From: Welwitschia mirabilis
Lineage: Eukaryota > Gnetophyta > Gnetopsida > Welwitschiales
Direction: 5' to 3'
Assembly: GCA_051453625.1 (NCBI GenBank)
Contig: JBOZIK010000001.1
Location: 122,867,902-122,931,901, forward strand
DNA length: 64,000 nucleotides
Both the position numbers and the translations under genes were made by a program. The number at the start of each line of letters is the position of its first letter. Positions within the stretch are counted from its first letter, which is position 1. The notes beneath the pieces were generated by a model. The model saw only the letters and a program-made list of their open reading frames with translations. It had not been told where the DNA came from and did not search any database. Shown piece after piece: positions 12,535-24,760 of this stretch.

Positions 12535-12662
12535 TTGGTTTTGATCCTAAAAGTAAATTGGATTTGGGATTGCATATTGGTTTTGAGCCTACAAAGTAAG
12601 TTGGATGTGGAATTCCATTTGGTTTTGAGCCTATAAAGTAAGTTGAATATGAGATTATATTT
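12535..12662. repeat. 3 x 42-bp tandem repeat
   Basis: Three successive units each begin ttggttttga.cct (12,535; 12,577; 12,619), with an exact 42-bp period and about 85% similarity by eye. The length is a multiple of three. It lies just upstream of the ~90-bp minisatellite but is unrelated to it in sequence. Confidence 0.85.
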
Positions 12663-13044
12663 CATGTATGACTTTCTTTTATGGTTATCCTTCTAAAACC
12701 TAGAGAACTAAGTCCAATTTACCATTACTTTCTCTTTATTAGGCTTCTACATTAGCATTTTAGTTTCAAATCAGATGTGAGTTTCATCTAGTCTTTGATT
12801 TAAGGCATTGATGTGAGTATTCCTATGATCTTTTATAACCAACCAATGTATGTCTTATCTTCATTTCATATGCTTTCTTCCCCTTTTTTAATCTTTTTAT
12901 AATTGGAATTTTTATTAATTTTTAAAGTTATAATAATATAGCTATTAGCTTAGTTACTAACTAACAAGGAAAGAAGTTACCTAACCTTCTAGTTAGCTGC
13001 ATAACAACTTCACTTTATAGTTATAATTACTTATCTTTTTATCA

Positions 13045-14755
13045 TAATTTTCTTCTATGGGTCTTGCTATAGTTTAAAACTAAAGTATTTACCTACACAA
13101 TCACTAGGGTAGCATCTATGGATCCTATAGGTAATCAAAACTCTAGCATCTCCTTCTATTGAAAACTGAAGTACTTATCTACATGATCACTGAGGTAGCA
13201 CCTGTGAGACCTAGAGGTGATTGAGGCAGAACACTGACATCTCCTTATCTTGAAAACTAAAGTATTTACTTACATAATTACCAAGGTAACATCTCTAGTT
13301 CCTAAGGATAATTCCGTTAGAACCCTGATGTCTACTTATGTTGAAAACTAAAGGATTTACTTGCATGATCATCGAGAAGGCATATGTGGGTCTTAGAAGT
13401 GGTTTAGTCAGAATTCATGATCATAAAAAAGGCATTTATGAGTTCTAAGGATGATTTATTCAAAACCCTGATACCTCCTTATGTTACAAAATGAAGTATT
13501 TACTTACATGATCATCAAGGTGGCATCTCTAAGTCTTAGAAGTACTTCATCAAAACCCTAGCATTCCCTTATGCTGAAATATAAAGTATTTACCTACATG
13601 ATTATGGAGGTAACATTTATGGATCTTAGAAATGGTATATGCAAAACCTTAGCATCCCATTTTTGTTAAAAACGGAAGTATCCTAGATGATTATTAAGAT
13701 GGAATCTATGGATTCTAAAGGTGGTTGAGTCAGAACTGTAATGCTTCCTTATGTTGAAAACAAAAGTATTTACCTACAAAATTGCTAAGGTGGTATCTAT
13801 GGATTATAAGAGTGGTTTATTCAGAACTCTAATGCTCCTTATGTTAAAAACTAAAGTATTTACTTGCATGATTATCAAGGTGAAATCAATGGGTTCTAGG
13901 AATGGTCTAGTGAAAAACCTGATGCCTCCTTATGTTGAAAACTAAAGTATGTACTTGCACGATAATTGAGGTATCATCTGTGGATCTTAGGGGTGGTCTA
14001 ATTAGAGCCCTAATTCCATCTTATGTTGAAAACTGAAATATTTACTTGCACAATCACTAAGGTAATATCTGTGAATCTTAAGGATGGTTCAGTCAAAACC
14101 CTGATGCTTTCTTATGTTAAAAACTAAAGTATTTACCTACAGAATTATCAATGTGATATATGTAGATCCTAGGACTAATCCAATTATAACCTGGATGCAC
14201 CCTTATGTCTAAAATTAAAGTATTCACCTATGTAATCATCAAGGTAACATTTATCAGTCCTAAGAATGATTTGATTAGAACCCTAGAACTCTTTTCATAG
14301 TTTATACTAATGCATTTAATTTCTTAAATGATGAGGTGGCTTTTATATGACTTGTAAGCTATCCAATAAAAATCCTAATGCCCCATTATGTTTTAGAGTA
14401 AAGTACTTATTCTCTTGATTGTCTAGGTGGATTTTGTGAGTTATAGGGGTTATCTAGTTAGAATCCTAGCATCTTCATGTATTTTAGATTAATGCATTTC
14501 ATCTCTTGACTAATGAGATGGCTTTTGTAAGACTAATGGGCTATGTAATCAAAATCTTGATGTCCTCTTATGTTCCAAACTAATGCATTTGATCTCTCAA
14601 CTAATGAAGTCACTTTTAAGAGACTTGTGGGCTATTTAATCAGAACCTTAGTGTTCTCTTATGTTCTAGAGTAATGCATTTTATCTCTCAATTAATGAGG
14701 TGGCTTTTGTGGAACTCATGAACTATCTAGTCAGAACCATAGTTTTTCTAGCTTC
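13045..14755. repeat. Minisatellite of ~90-91-bp units, about 18-19 copies
   Basis: A degenerate unit containing cttatgttgaaaactaaagt, then atttac.tacatgatcatc, an aaggt.gcatct core and a final gtcagaaccctgatg recurs with anchors near 13,083; 13,169; 13,259; 13,351; 13,493; 13,582; 13,675; 13,763; 13,853; 13,943; 14,034; 14,124; 14,216; 14,307; 14,398; 14,488; 14,579; 14,669. Spacing is 86-93 bp apart from one irregular unit near 13.4 kb. From ~14,300 the units switch to a second type in which the anchor becomes taatgcattt and the core becomes tgaggtggctttt. One frame of the type-1 consensus is free of stops, but indels break it between units, so coding is not supported. Confidence 0.9.
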
Positions 14756-14759
14756 AGAA

Positions 14760-17700
14760 TCATTTTTTATCTAACTAATAAAGAAGTTGAGCATAGTGAT
14801 GTTTCTATCTTTAGAATGGTTATCCCTTAAATACTAACTATTTATTATTGGATAAAAAACTTATTTGTACTAGATATTTTGATAGCTACTTTTTCAATTA
14901 GTAAGAGAAGTTATGTTATCTTCTTCATCTTTGACTATTTCCTTTTTTAAGTGTTTAAATTTTTAAGCCTTTTTATTTACTTATTTATTTCCTAAGAAAG
15001 ACAACAATTTTACTTTTAACTTTTTCATCTTATTCTTTCTTAAATAAAAATATTAAATAAAATATTTTAATTTGTATAATTTATAAATTTAAGTATTTTA
15101 ATTCAAATAAAATTTCATAAATGATAATCAATCTTATACATCATCAGTAGATACTAACTACATTAAAATATTTGCGTTTATAATCAAGTAATAATCATTG
15201 AGGTACTAGTTGCTCTAGTATATTAGTAAGGATGGAAGATACATTAGTTTATTATATAAATATCTTCTTAAATTAGGATCTTATACTAGATATCTATATA
15301 ACTTACCCAAAAAGGTTTAAAATTTAGAAGGACTTAGGTATAAGTTATAAAAATGAAAGAAGTATATCTAACTTAAAGTAGAGACCTTATGATTAGTACA
15401 CAAAACTAAACGTAAGCTTAATGAAATAAATTTTTGAAATGTAAAGATCAAGTTCTAAATGTAAATAAATCTCTAATTAAAAATTCTAATATCATTAATC
15501 TTGAGTTAATCAAATAATTTTTATCTATGAAGGTAATTTAATTAAAAAGTTATAGAGGTAGTTTTAAACATTAATGAGGTAAAATATTTAGTTATTTATA
15601 TATGAAAGCTCTTCAAACTTAAATAAAAATATTTACTATACATGAGTTAAAAGCCTCATACATATCACTAATATTTAATCTAACATATCATATGTAGTTG
15701 AGTTATTGGTAAAGTACATGGACAAGGCCTATCAAATTCATTACCCGTCTATGGTATAATGCTTGAGAGACTAAAAAAGATATAGAATCTTGTTAATACC
15801 AAGTTTAACATATAATATTTTTAAATTTTAATTTTCATGGATTTAAGGATACTAAATATCCATATTATGTTATCTAATGTATGTGGGATCATTTCTAAAA
15901 AAATATGTAACTAGTTAAAAAGTAAACAAGATCTTATAAATTCCAAACTTACTGGAAAATTTTGATCTCATTCAAAAAAATGTCCATATGCTGTGCAAAC
16001 TAATTTGGAATGAAATAATAAAATTAAATCATGTTCCAAATTTAACATAGGACATAAACATTTTGATAAAGTCCCTTGAATGCATCAACTTTAAGTATTT
16101 TAAAGATTAGCTAAATTCGAGCTGTACCTCATCTCATGGAATTCTATTTTGCATAATTGGTTGTCTAATACTTAAGGTTACCTCTATTACTTTTCATAGA
16201 TCTAAAGATCTCTTTTCAAGAACTTTAGATTTTTAAATACCTATGTATTTTTTCCCTCCTCACTTGTTTAATATGTATGTGTGTAGGTATGTGTCTATGT
16301 ACACTTGTATAAATATATACATGCATCTTGATGCCTTTCATATTTACTCATGTCTTCTAAGCCTATGAAGTGAATGGAGAACTTTAGAGTTCATTGTAAT
16401 CACATAATATCAATTTTAAAACATGCATAATTAAGTTAAGATTAATTCAAAATCATGTATTGTTTTTAAAAATTGATAGCATAGATGGATTAATGTATTC
16501 CTTTTTTTTTGTATACATAGGATCCTATATTTATGGCAAGTATCGTTTAAAGATAATTTTTTATGATTCTTAAGTCATTCTTCTTATAATAAAGGCTTTT
16601 CACTTGATTAATAAAGAATTTGATTCACTTTTCAATATTTCTTTTTCTTTTGACTTCTCATTTAACTAGATAGCTAGATATCACCTGTAGCTAGTAATAA
16701 CCAATGTGATGCATCCAAATAAAATGAATCATCATTTTATAATATACTATTCAATAAAATTTCAATAGCACAATGTGACTTATGGTTGTTAAAAATCCAA
16801 TTAAATATGAAAGAAAAGGTTTTTTCCATTAAAATTAATGCAGAGTAAAATAATATTTATGAATCCCTTACTTCAATAAAATTAAAGAAACATCCAAAAG
16901 AAAGATATATTTAGAGAAATTCCTAAAAGATCAAAAACACTTAGCTATAAATGTTTCTGAAGAATCGAATAAGGGTTTTAGATGTATAAGTTTCTATAAT
17001 TTTTATATTTTATTAAATTTAAATTTGATGTGAACTTATACTTAGGATTTGTAATTTATTTCTTCGTAATGTAACATTTTCTAAATCTTATAATTTTTTA
17101 ATTTTTATTATTTTTTAAAAAAATTAACAAAAGACATTCCATTATTATGATCTTATGATGAACAAAATACTAGTTAGGAGGTTTCAATTCTTTCACTTAG
17201 TTATTATTTCTTTTAACTGTTGTCTTTAGTAATTTATCTTGTAATAAATATAGTACAAACACTCCAAGGTGTTTGACTAAGAATGATTTAGCTTGTGATT
17301 CTTACACATGTTTTTACGATACAACTACATATTATCTTTAACATCTTAGACATAAATAATAAGCTAAACTTGGATATTTAGTGACTAGTTTCTAGGGTAG
17401 TGAGAAATATCCATGGGTTTTTACATGGCTAAGCAAAATAATAACCGAGAAAAATGAAACAATATTTTCCATAAATTAAAGTACTAAAAAAATTGAAAAA
17501 AATATTTTTATGTATAATATTTTCATGTCATGTTATGAAAATAGAATATCCAATGTATTAGAAATATTTATTTTTTCTTCTTTTATGATCTTCTCAAACA
17601 TTCCCTCCTTTAATACAAGCTATATAGTTGGCCTCATGGCTTATTATTGAAATTATTTCACATTAGTAGATGTTGATTCAAGTGATTTAAACTATAATAA

Positions 17701-20700
17701 ATATGATATAGTTTAATGTCTTTAATTTTTTGCCCTCTGTTGCCTCTACTTTATCTTATTATTAAATAATTTACTTCTTAAGGAGCTACCTTTTAACTTT
17801 ACAAGAGTACTTTATGTCTCCTCTAATTCTTCGTGGTCTTGTTTCATAATGTCATAGTTTAATTAGTCTATAAATTTATGTTCTCTATCTTAAAATTAAT
17901 CATTTAAAAATTTAACTTAATATTTTACTGTACTAATTTTGCATTTTAACTAGAGTATCAAAACTAAAGAGCTAAAGGAAATGTTTGACATGTTTTATTT
18001 TAAGTGAAGGTACTTCAAGGTTAGGTTTAAATCAAGCATGAAATGTCTTATGCTTATTCTTTGATTTATTAATTTTTAAGATTTATCCTATTATTTCCAT
18101 CACTCTAAGTTTCATAGATTTATAGTTTACATATCTATATATATGTAGTTTTATAGATTTACAATTTTGGAGATTTGTAGATCTATAATTTCACAAATTT
18201 ATAGACTTACATATTTGTAATTTTTCACATTTGGTAGTTTCCATCTCATACATTTATTAAATGACTACAACAAAAAAAAACAAATAACATTATCCAATGT
18301 AGGACTACATTAAAATACAAAATTTCCTTTATTGAGATACATTAAAAAATATAAATAAATATGTAAAAAATTACTATTCCAAATATGGAATGAAAGGTAA
18401 TGTAAAAAAGCTCAATATCTTGAAACTAAGATGGATTGTTTCATTAAACAAATGAAAATTTTATCAAACATGGAAATTCAACATAAAGAAGTTTTTCAAA
18501 AAATAATAGTGTTTTATATAAAATTGAAATTTAGACACAAGATTTAAGTATCATAGAATAAAATTTGATATAGTAAAGGCATGTTCTAGCTATTAGTGTA
18601 CTATTTATAAGGTTTTAAAATAAGATGAAAAAAGAAAAATTCCTCAACATTCATGTAGTTATAATTCCTAAAATAGTGGATGAAAATTAATTAAAGAAAT
18701 GTTATACTTATTAGAAGAAAAAATACATATTCAAAACAATCACTCTTATATCTATACGAAACAGGTTATTCAAGATATAAACTAGATATGTCATCAGTAA
18801 ATCCAAAGATATGTGACTAACAAAGAAAATTTAAAATAAGCAAAACAACCTTAGAAGAGAAAAATCTATATAAACTAAGAATAAACAAAAAGAAAGCTTG
18901 CAAAGAAAATGGAAGAGTGAAAAAAAAGTAAAACAATTTGGAAAAAGAGAAAAAATTTCATATTTGAATGTAAAATATTATGTAACTATTAAAAATTAAA
19001 TAAAATAGAATCTTTGACCTTTGTATTATGAATTTTAAGATGTTGATGGATCTATGGTAGATAAAGTTCTTAGTCTTCATAATATTTCTTTCTTTAATGG
19101 GTTTGATATTTTTAGCATTATAAAGACTTTAGAGGATAATGGATTTCCATATTTTTTTAGTTTATAGTATTTATATTAATTATTTTTTAATAAAATAAAT
19201 AAAATATGAGGTAGACCATCTAAATGTTTGGCTATTTTAATTCACAATATCTTGAGTAAACAAATTCAAGTTAAAAAGCTATAAAATAAGTATTAATATG
19301 TTTGGCATAAAAATATGCAAAGATAAGTTGTATTATACTTACCTTTCTATTATTAGCTTCTTATGTAATAGACAAGGCCTTTCATGATAATCCATTTTAA
19401 TATTTAAGAAGATATATTACTACTTTCTATCAACTAGAAAATATTTTCATTTGTAACTATGTTAACACTAGAATTAGTTTTGAGTAAGTCTTATTATTTT
19501 AATTGTTTATCCTTATTAGTAATACAAAGAAAATTCTATGTATCGAATAATAGTAAAAGTAGGAAATTAAAAAACCAATTTAAAGTCTAAAAAAGATGGA
19601 AGTCATTCAAAAGATATAGAAATTTTATTAACTACTAATCAACATGCATCTAAGAAATAGAGTATGAAGAAAAATTAGTGCCTTAATGATGAATGTAGAT
19701 AAGTAAAGATGATTCTATGCCTTGACATTTGTTTGATTTATGATCTTGGAATTTATGCCCCATCTATCAAGGTATAGGTAGTAGATCCATAAAAATACAC
19801 TAGTGAATTATATTATAGTGCAGTCGATCCTAATTACTAATATCTCTTAGGGATTATAAACATGTTTTAAAGATTACAAGATTAATAGGATTTTAAATAA
19901 GAAGGGTTTTAAAAGGAATTTAAAAAAAAAAGAATAGAATTTAAATATATTAAATTTCTCTCCTTGGTAGAGGGTAATTTATCAAGAAGATCCAAGCAAA
20001 GTAATTACAACTTTGATTGGTAGATAAGCACCAAATTATTCACTATAAATTTCACATATCATTAAAGCATAACTATTAGAGATGTTATGTTTAACAATAA
20101 AATGTGAAACCATTGGAATAGCATAAAAGATATCATAAACTAATAGGTTAATCATATAAATCCAATAATACATTAAAGGAATAGATCTAAAAGAAAAAAT
20201 ATAAAAGAGTACTCAAAATGAACTATTACATAACTAGTAATCCTCTAATCATAGATTAAACTACATTCATCAATGATGCAAATATTACAGATAATATCAA
20301 ATTAACATAGATCAAGCACTAGGATTGGTAAGACAAATTCCTTATGATTTAATCATTTCCTCAAGCCCAAGAGAGGAGAAGAAAGGCTTAGAATCTCATG
20401 ATACGACAAGCCCTCATTATAACCATAAAAAGTCTAAATTTGAAATGGCAAGGTCTTAATGAATGGATGTAGAATCTAATAATTATTCACTCTTCCATAA
20501 TGAAGGTCATGTTAAAGATGAATAATGGAATTATTTTCATACCCTCGAAGTAGGATTTGCTTATACAGCATTTCTTAGTGTTGTATATTTTCATTAGTAT
20601 GTCCCTATTTTTAATATATGAGTAATGGTAGATCTCCATAGATGATGAGACATGGATATGTAGTACTTATCTTCATAAACTAGTTTAATACTATCTATAA

Positions 20701-20720
20701 GGTTAATATATTAATTTATT
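14760..20720. other. AT-rich DNA without a recognisable gene
   Basis: No frame on either strand gives a recognisable domain. A short run near 18.11-18.24 kb repeats variants of tagatttatagtttcaca and looks like a degenerate microsatellite. Nothing else can be supported. Confidence 0.6.
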
Positions 20721-20724
20721 CTAT
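20720..20724. repeat. Putative target-site duplication, left copy
   Basis: tctat immediately left of the LTR start TG at 20,725; the right flank of the element (34,680-34,684) is cctat, a 4 of 5 match. Five bases is the usual Ty3/gypsy duplication length. The match is short and decayed, so it is only weak support for the boundaries. Confidence 0.4.
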
Positions 20725-21890
20725 TGATAAAAGCTTATATGATGAAATAAACACCAAAAACAAAGAAAAATTTGCTGAAAAAGTGCAGAAACTATGATAC
20801 AGTTAATCTAAAATAAGTTTAAATCATTAAGCAAAAATCAAAGGCTTACTAAAGAACTAGTTGATATTTAACCATTTAGTTCAAAATGCATCATCACAAT
20901 AATATCATGATAAATTTACTTAAACTACTCAAGTCTATTTATTTGATGATAAAGCTTGTTATTTACATATATTACGCTACAGAAAAATAGAGAAAATAGA
21001 AAAGCATCCTAGAAGTTAGATAAAGTGCTAGATAATAATTATTTCTAAGTACTTTTGATTATTCTTATTTATATTTAGTTGCATAGACAAGAGAAAATAG
21101 AGATAATATTATTTTTTCAATTCATAAAACATGCACAAAATGATACTCAAAATGTTAGCTTTTCATCCTTCTATTAAAATATCGAAATGTAACATAAAGA
21201 TGTACTAATAAGCTTGTGTTTTCTTTTATGGGAAACACTTAGAGGATTAGAGATGATACTATTCCCTTTACAGGATGGTTTGAGATTCTTGTTTAACCTC
21301 TTTGTGGATTCCTATTGCTAGAGCTATTTGATCCTCATCTTTAATGGTGATATATTCCTTCTACCCCTTTTTCATCATTCCCTTCCTTTGCTTCTTAAGG
21401 ATAGGTTTATGATTAAGGTTTTTATTATCTTTATACCACCTTATCCTTCTCTTTCAACCTTGTGATAAATGGCATTTTGTACCTACAACTCAATAACATA
21501 AACCAGTCACTTCGAGAACACACACACAGGAGGTGCATGGATATTGTCAACTCATGCGATGGGGTGTTGGATTAAGTCCTGTAATGAGTGCAACCCTTTT
21601 CTTTAGTTATCATCATGGAGTTTGAAACCCTAAATAGACTACTAGAACTAATTCAAAGAAAGGTGAAGATGATGTTAAGTCATCATACCCCTTATACCCT
21701 GGGCCACACACATGCTATAATGATCAGGATAAAGGTCTAATATACTAACATACTAACTAACTAACCTATTAATTAGCAAGTATATTATCTTAAGTTATAA
21801 GGAAAAACATTTATTACTATCTAAAAAGGTATAGTTATAAATGAAAGCATTTCATTAATGAGTAAAATTTACATCAAAAATAGTTTCTCA
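20725..21890 (-). repeat. 3' LTR of the 14-kb element
   Basis: Starts TG (20,725) and ends CA (21,890). Near its left end it shares cttatatgatgaaataaac, a gtgcagaaactatgatac block and ttgttatttacatatatta with 33,741-34,679. Near its right end both share ttcattaatgagtaaaattt. It is ~227 bp longer than the 5' LTR, almost all accounted for by the plastid rRNA insertion at 21,503-21,735. Confidence 0.88.
21503..21735 (+). pseudogene. Plastid 16S rRNA fragment (NUPT) inserted in the 3' LTR
   Basis: This stretch reads as the 3' domain of small-subunit rRNA: cttcgagaac, then ggaggtgcatgg, ggtgttggattaagtcc, gagtgcaaccct, gatgatgttaagtcatcat, accccttataccctgggc and cacacatgctataatg. These are the universal block around E. 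coli positions ~1030-1240. The ccccttatgccctggg form and the gagtttggaaccctgaacagactg spacer are those of plant plastids, not mitochondria or typical bacteria. Differences from the plastid sequence are mostly C-to-T or G-to-A, and almost all CpG sites are lost (only ttcgag and tgcgat remain). The 5' LTR lacks the segment entirely at the matching place (after ctcaataacata), so it inserted after the retrotransposon did. It is a non-functional fragment of rrn16. Confidence 0.93.
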
Positions 21891-21908
21891 TTGGCTCCCC
21901 AAGCTTAA
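21891..21908 (-). other. Polypurine-like tract next to the 3' LTR
   Basis: On the minus strand aagcttggggagccaa directly precedes the 3' LTR start tgagaaac. A G-rich purine run at this position primes plus-strand synthesis in LTR retrotransposons. The match is imperfect because of the gct and cc positions. Confidence 0.5.
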
Positions 21909-22087
21909 GGTTTTATTAGTCCCTTAACAAACAAATATATACAAAAGAGGGAGAGAAAGATAGGCTCATTATTTTTCCTTTTTCCTTTTGAAAACAATAG
22001 AGTGCTCTTTACTAGATTCTAATTCTATTAACTTATTTGCAAATTAGGTAGATAGTTTTTCCTATTCTAAGGTTGTCAAAATCTTCT

Positions 22088-24760
22088 TTATTCCTCCTGC
22101 AAAGAAGGATCACTTAAGTCTATGGTCTCTATGTTTGTCTGCTTTAGAGTGGCTGCCTTTTTGCTTATGCCTCTATCTCGTGAAGGATCCCTTAATTGCT
22201 CTAGTTCTTCTCTCTTTCTTTTGAGAGATGAAGGATTTTTTTCTTTGGAACTATGAGATACACGTTCTAGATTTAGAGTTGCCTTAACTTGTAGTTCCAT
22301 TCTTGAAGTTTGTCCTACAAGAACTATGTACATCTCTAAAGAATCTTTATTTTATAATTTTTAAAAAAAATATATTTGAAAGTACCTTTCATCATAGATA
22401 TGTTCTACATAACTCTATTTCTAAAAGAACACAACTGCTAAAAATCCTGAGAGGAAACTATAAAAACTTTCATATCCAATCGATGTTCTTCTAACATCCT
22501 ATAAAATTTTGTTGTCATGTCATTCCAAAACTTTGAATTCTCAAGTAGAGACTTTGGCTCCTTTCTTTATATTTTCAATCCTTAAATATTTGTTGTCTTT
22601 TTTACAATTATCAAATATTCTGCTTCGCTTTGATCACCCCTAGAAGTTTTTTGAATAATACTTTCTAAATGTTCTTCAAATCTATTAATGAAATATTAAA
22701 AAAATCATATACTTTCTAGGTATAGTAGTTAAGGTTACATGAGACGGTCAATTCCTCGTGCCCCAACACAATTCTCTTACCCAAATTTACCTCCATCAGG
22801 TAGAGCTCATGTAGTAATTTCATATTCTCTTTTTCTAAATTTTGAATAATAAGTTAGATATATTTAGGACATATTATTTTAATATCCTTCTTTAACTTTA
22901 CATGAGACTCCTTTAAAGCATCTATAATATTTAATGTTATTTTGTTCTCAATCTAACTAGTTAAAGTTGAAGAACTTGAAGAAACGCCCTAAATATAACT
23001 TACTACTCTTTTGATTTCCTCTTTTATTTCTAAAGATATATGTTTTATTGTGGAATCTTAAAAAGATCAACTAGAAGATATTGCTTCTCTCATATGATTT
23101 TTGAAAGACTTATTTTCTTCCATCAGCTGATCCATGGCTTTCTTATTTGATCCCAAAAGGAAGTGATGATATTCTAAAGAATTCTAGGCTTCATGTGATT
23201 TATGTCTATATTCTTAAGCTTATATATGAATTTTCATGAATTTTTCATTCATCTCCTATAGGTCTATATATACTTTGTCTAAATATTCCCTACTAAAGAA
23301 TAGATACCCTTCATTATACATGAATGTAACGAATATTTGTTGGTGCTAAATATATTTAGCATTATAATTCTTACTTGGAGCTAAATTCTAGAGTAAGGAT
23401 AATAACACATATAGTTTTTCTCTTGAGAAATTTTCTAATTGTCATATATCTTTAGTAGCAGTCTCTAGTTCAATAACATATTCATAAAATCTTTATAATT
23501 TTCTACTCATCTCCTTAAAGGCATCAGAGAACTGAATGTTTTCCTCCTCTTTGATGATTTCTTTCTATAACTTTTTATTATTTTCTCTTTCTTTATTTAA
23601 TTAATATTTCAAGAATTTCTTCTCAATTCTTAAATTGCTAACTTGATTTTGCAATGTTAAAACCTCATCTTCTCTTTGAAATAGGTTTTAATTCTATTTT
23701 AAACTAAATTCAAAGCACTACAAAGACTATAAATCTTCTCTTCTTCTTGTGCTTTATAAAACTAACTAAACTTAACTGGATGGAAGATCAAGAGTCCTTC
23801 AAATGAGAATTAAATTGGGTTTTGATGCATGCTTGAGGAGGACAGCAATGAAGGTATATTCTAGGGGGTAGAAGAGGGTTCTTCAAGTTTGGTTGAGTGG
23901 TCCTATGTCCTATAGATCTTAGGAGACTTAACTCCTTAACTCTGAATAAACATTGAATAATTAAATTAACACAGGACTTATTTGGTCATAATGAGATTTT
24001 TATTTTACTTAATATTTAGGCTATCAAAGAAGGAAATCCTAGCCCTACTATGCTAGAAGTTCCATTCTGACTTTATTTAACTTTGTACTATGTCTTGTCA
24101 AACCAAAAAGATTCCTTCTATAATATTTACATTTGTCTAATTTATGTTATCCTTCTATGCTTCTACCATGTATAGGTTAAGTAATGTGATAAATTTTTAT
24201 TTATAAAGGATAGGTACCAAATTACTAGCCATAATTCTTTAGATGATGAAGAATTATAGTTCTGCATCTTTATCTATTGGGATTCTTCCTTGCATTTCCA
24301 CCCTTCTTAGAAGACTTATGATTAAATTTGTCTCTTTTTTTCCTGCTGGTGTCAACAATAGATTTTCCTCTAGGTGGTAAGTGCAATATTTCTCTAATAT
24401 TTTCTTTAAAAGTTAGTACTCTATTATTTTTAACTATTGTGGTAAGGTGAATCTATCATTTTTGGTAAGCAATGCATACCATTCCAGCTCAACAATTCTA
24501 TGTTTAAACTCTATTAATCAGGGGTCTGAAAGCACGTGCATAAAATTTAATAAAGAGACAATCTTATATTCTATTAAATTTTTCACAATTTCTAAAGTCG
24601 GGTTATTGAAAAACATGTTTTGAAGAAAAGATTCTTTACTAATAACATTTGAACAAAAACTCACTAAGAAATTCTTTTCTAAAAAGAATATAAAATGTAT
24701 TTCTATAGAGTATTTTTCACAAATTTGGAGATGCACTTTTACCACTGCAAAAATTTTATT
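22088..24760 (-). pseudogene. Decayed extra ORF between integrase and 3' LTR, with coiled-coil part; function unknown
   Basis: Read on the minus strand from ~24,745, open stretches follow one another with only scattered stops and frame shifts. The first block is MVKVHLQICEKY, then KSLIEYK-like and ELEWYALLTKNDRFTLPQ segments; a second is CTYHLEENLLLTPAGKK..., VEMQGRIPIDKDAEL and RIMASNLVP (24,180-24,420). A third, ~22,750-23,150, is Lys/Glu/Leu-rich and coiled-coil-like: ALKESHVKLKKDIK, QNLEKENMKLLHELY and GKRIVLGHEELTVSC. The last, 22,088-22,333, is basic and Ser-rich (SSLKRKREELEQLRDPS). Total reach is about 900 codons. The middle block loosely recalls the 'putative plant transposon protein' ORFs found in plant retroelements, but I cannot name it with confidence. 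Extra ORFs 3' of integrase are known from Athila (env-like) and Tat elements. Confidence 0.5.

Noticed and set aside
13751-13945. Plus-strand ORF with repeating LMLKTKVFT
   Set aside because: It spans about two minisatellite units; indels of one or two bases close the frame in neighbouring units.
13045-14755. CRISPR array
   Set aside because: Units are contiguous and degenerate without unique spacers, and the DNA is plant nuclear.
15690-15770. Possible tRNA gene (gtagttgagttattggtaaag)
   Set aside because: No acceptor stem or T-arm can be paired; chance similarity to D-arm-like sequence.
22088-22333. Independent small gene of 81 codons
   Set aside because: Its frame is the tail of the longer decayed minus-strand ORF extending to ~24.75 kb, inside the 14-kb element.
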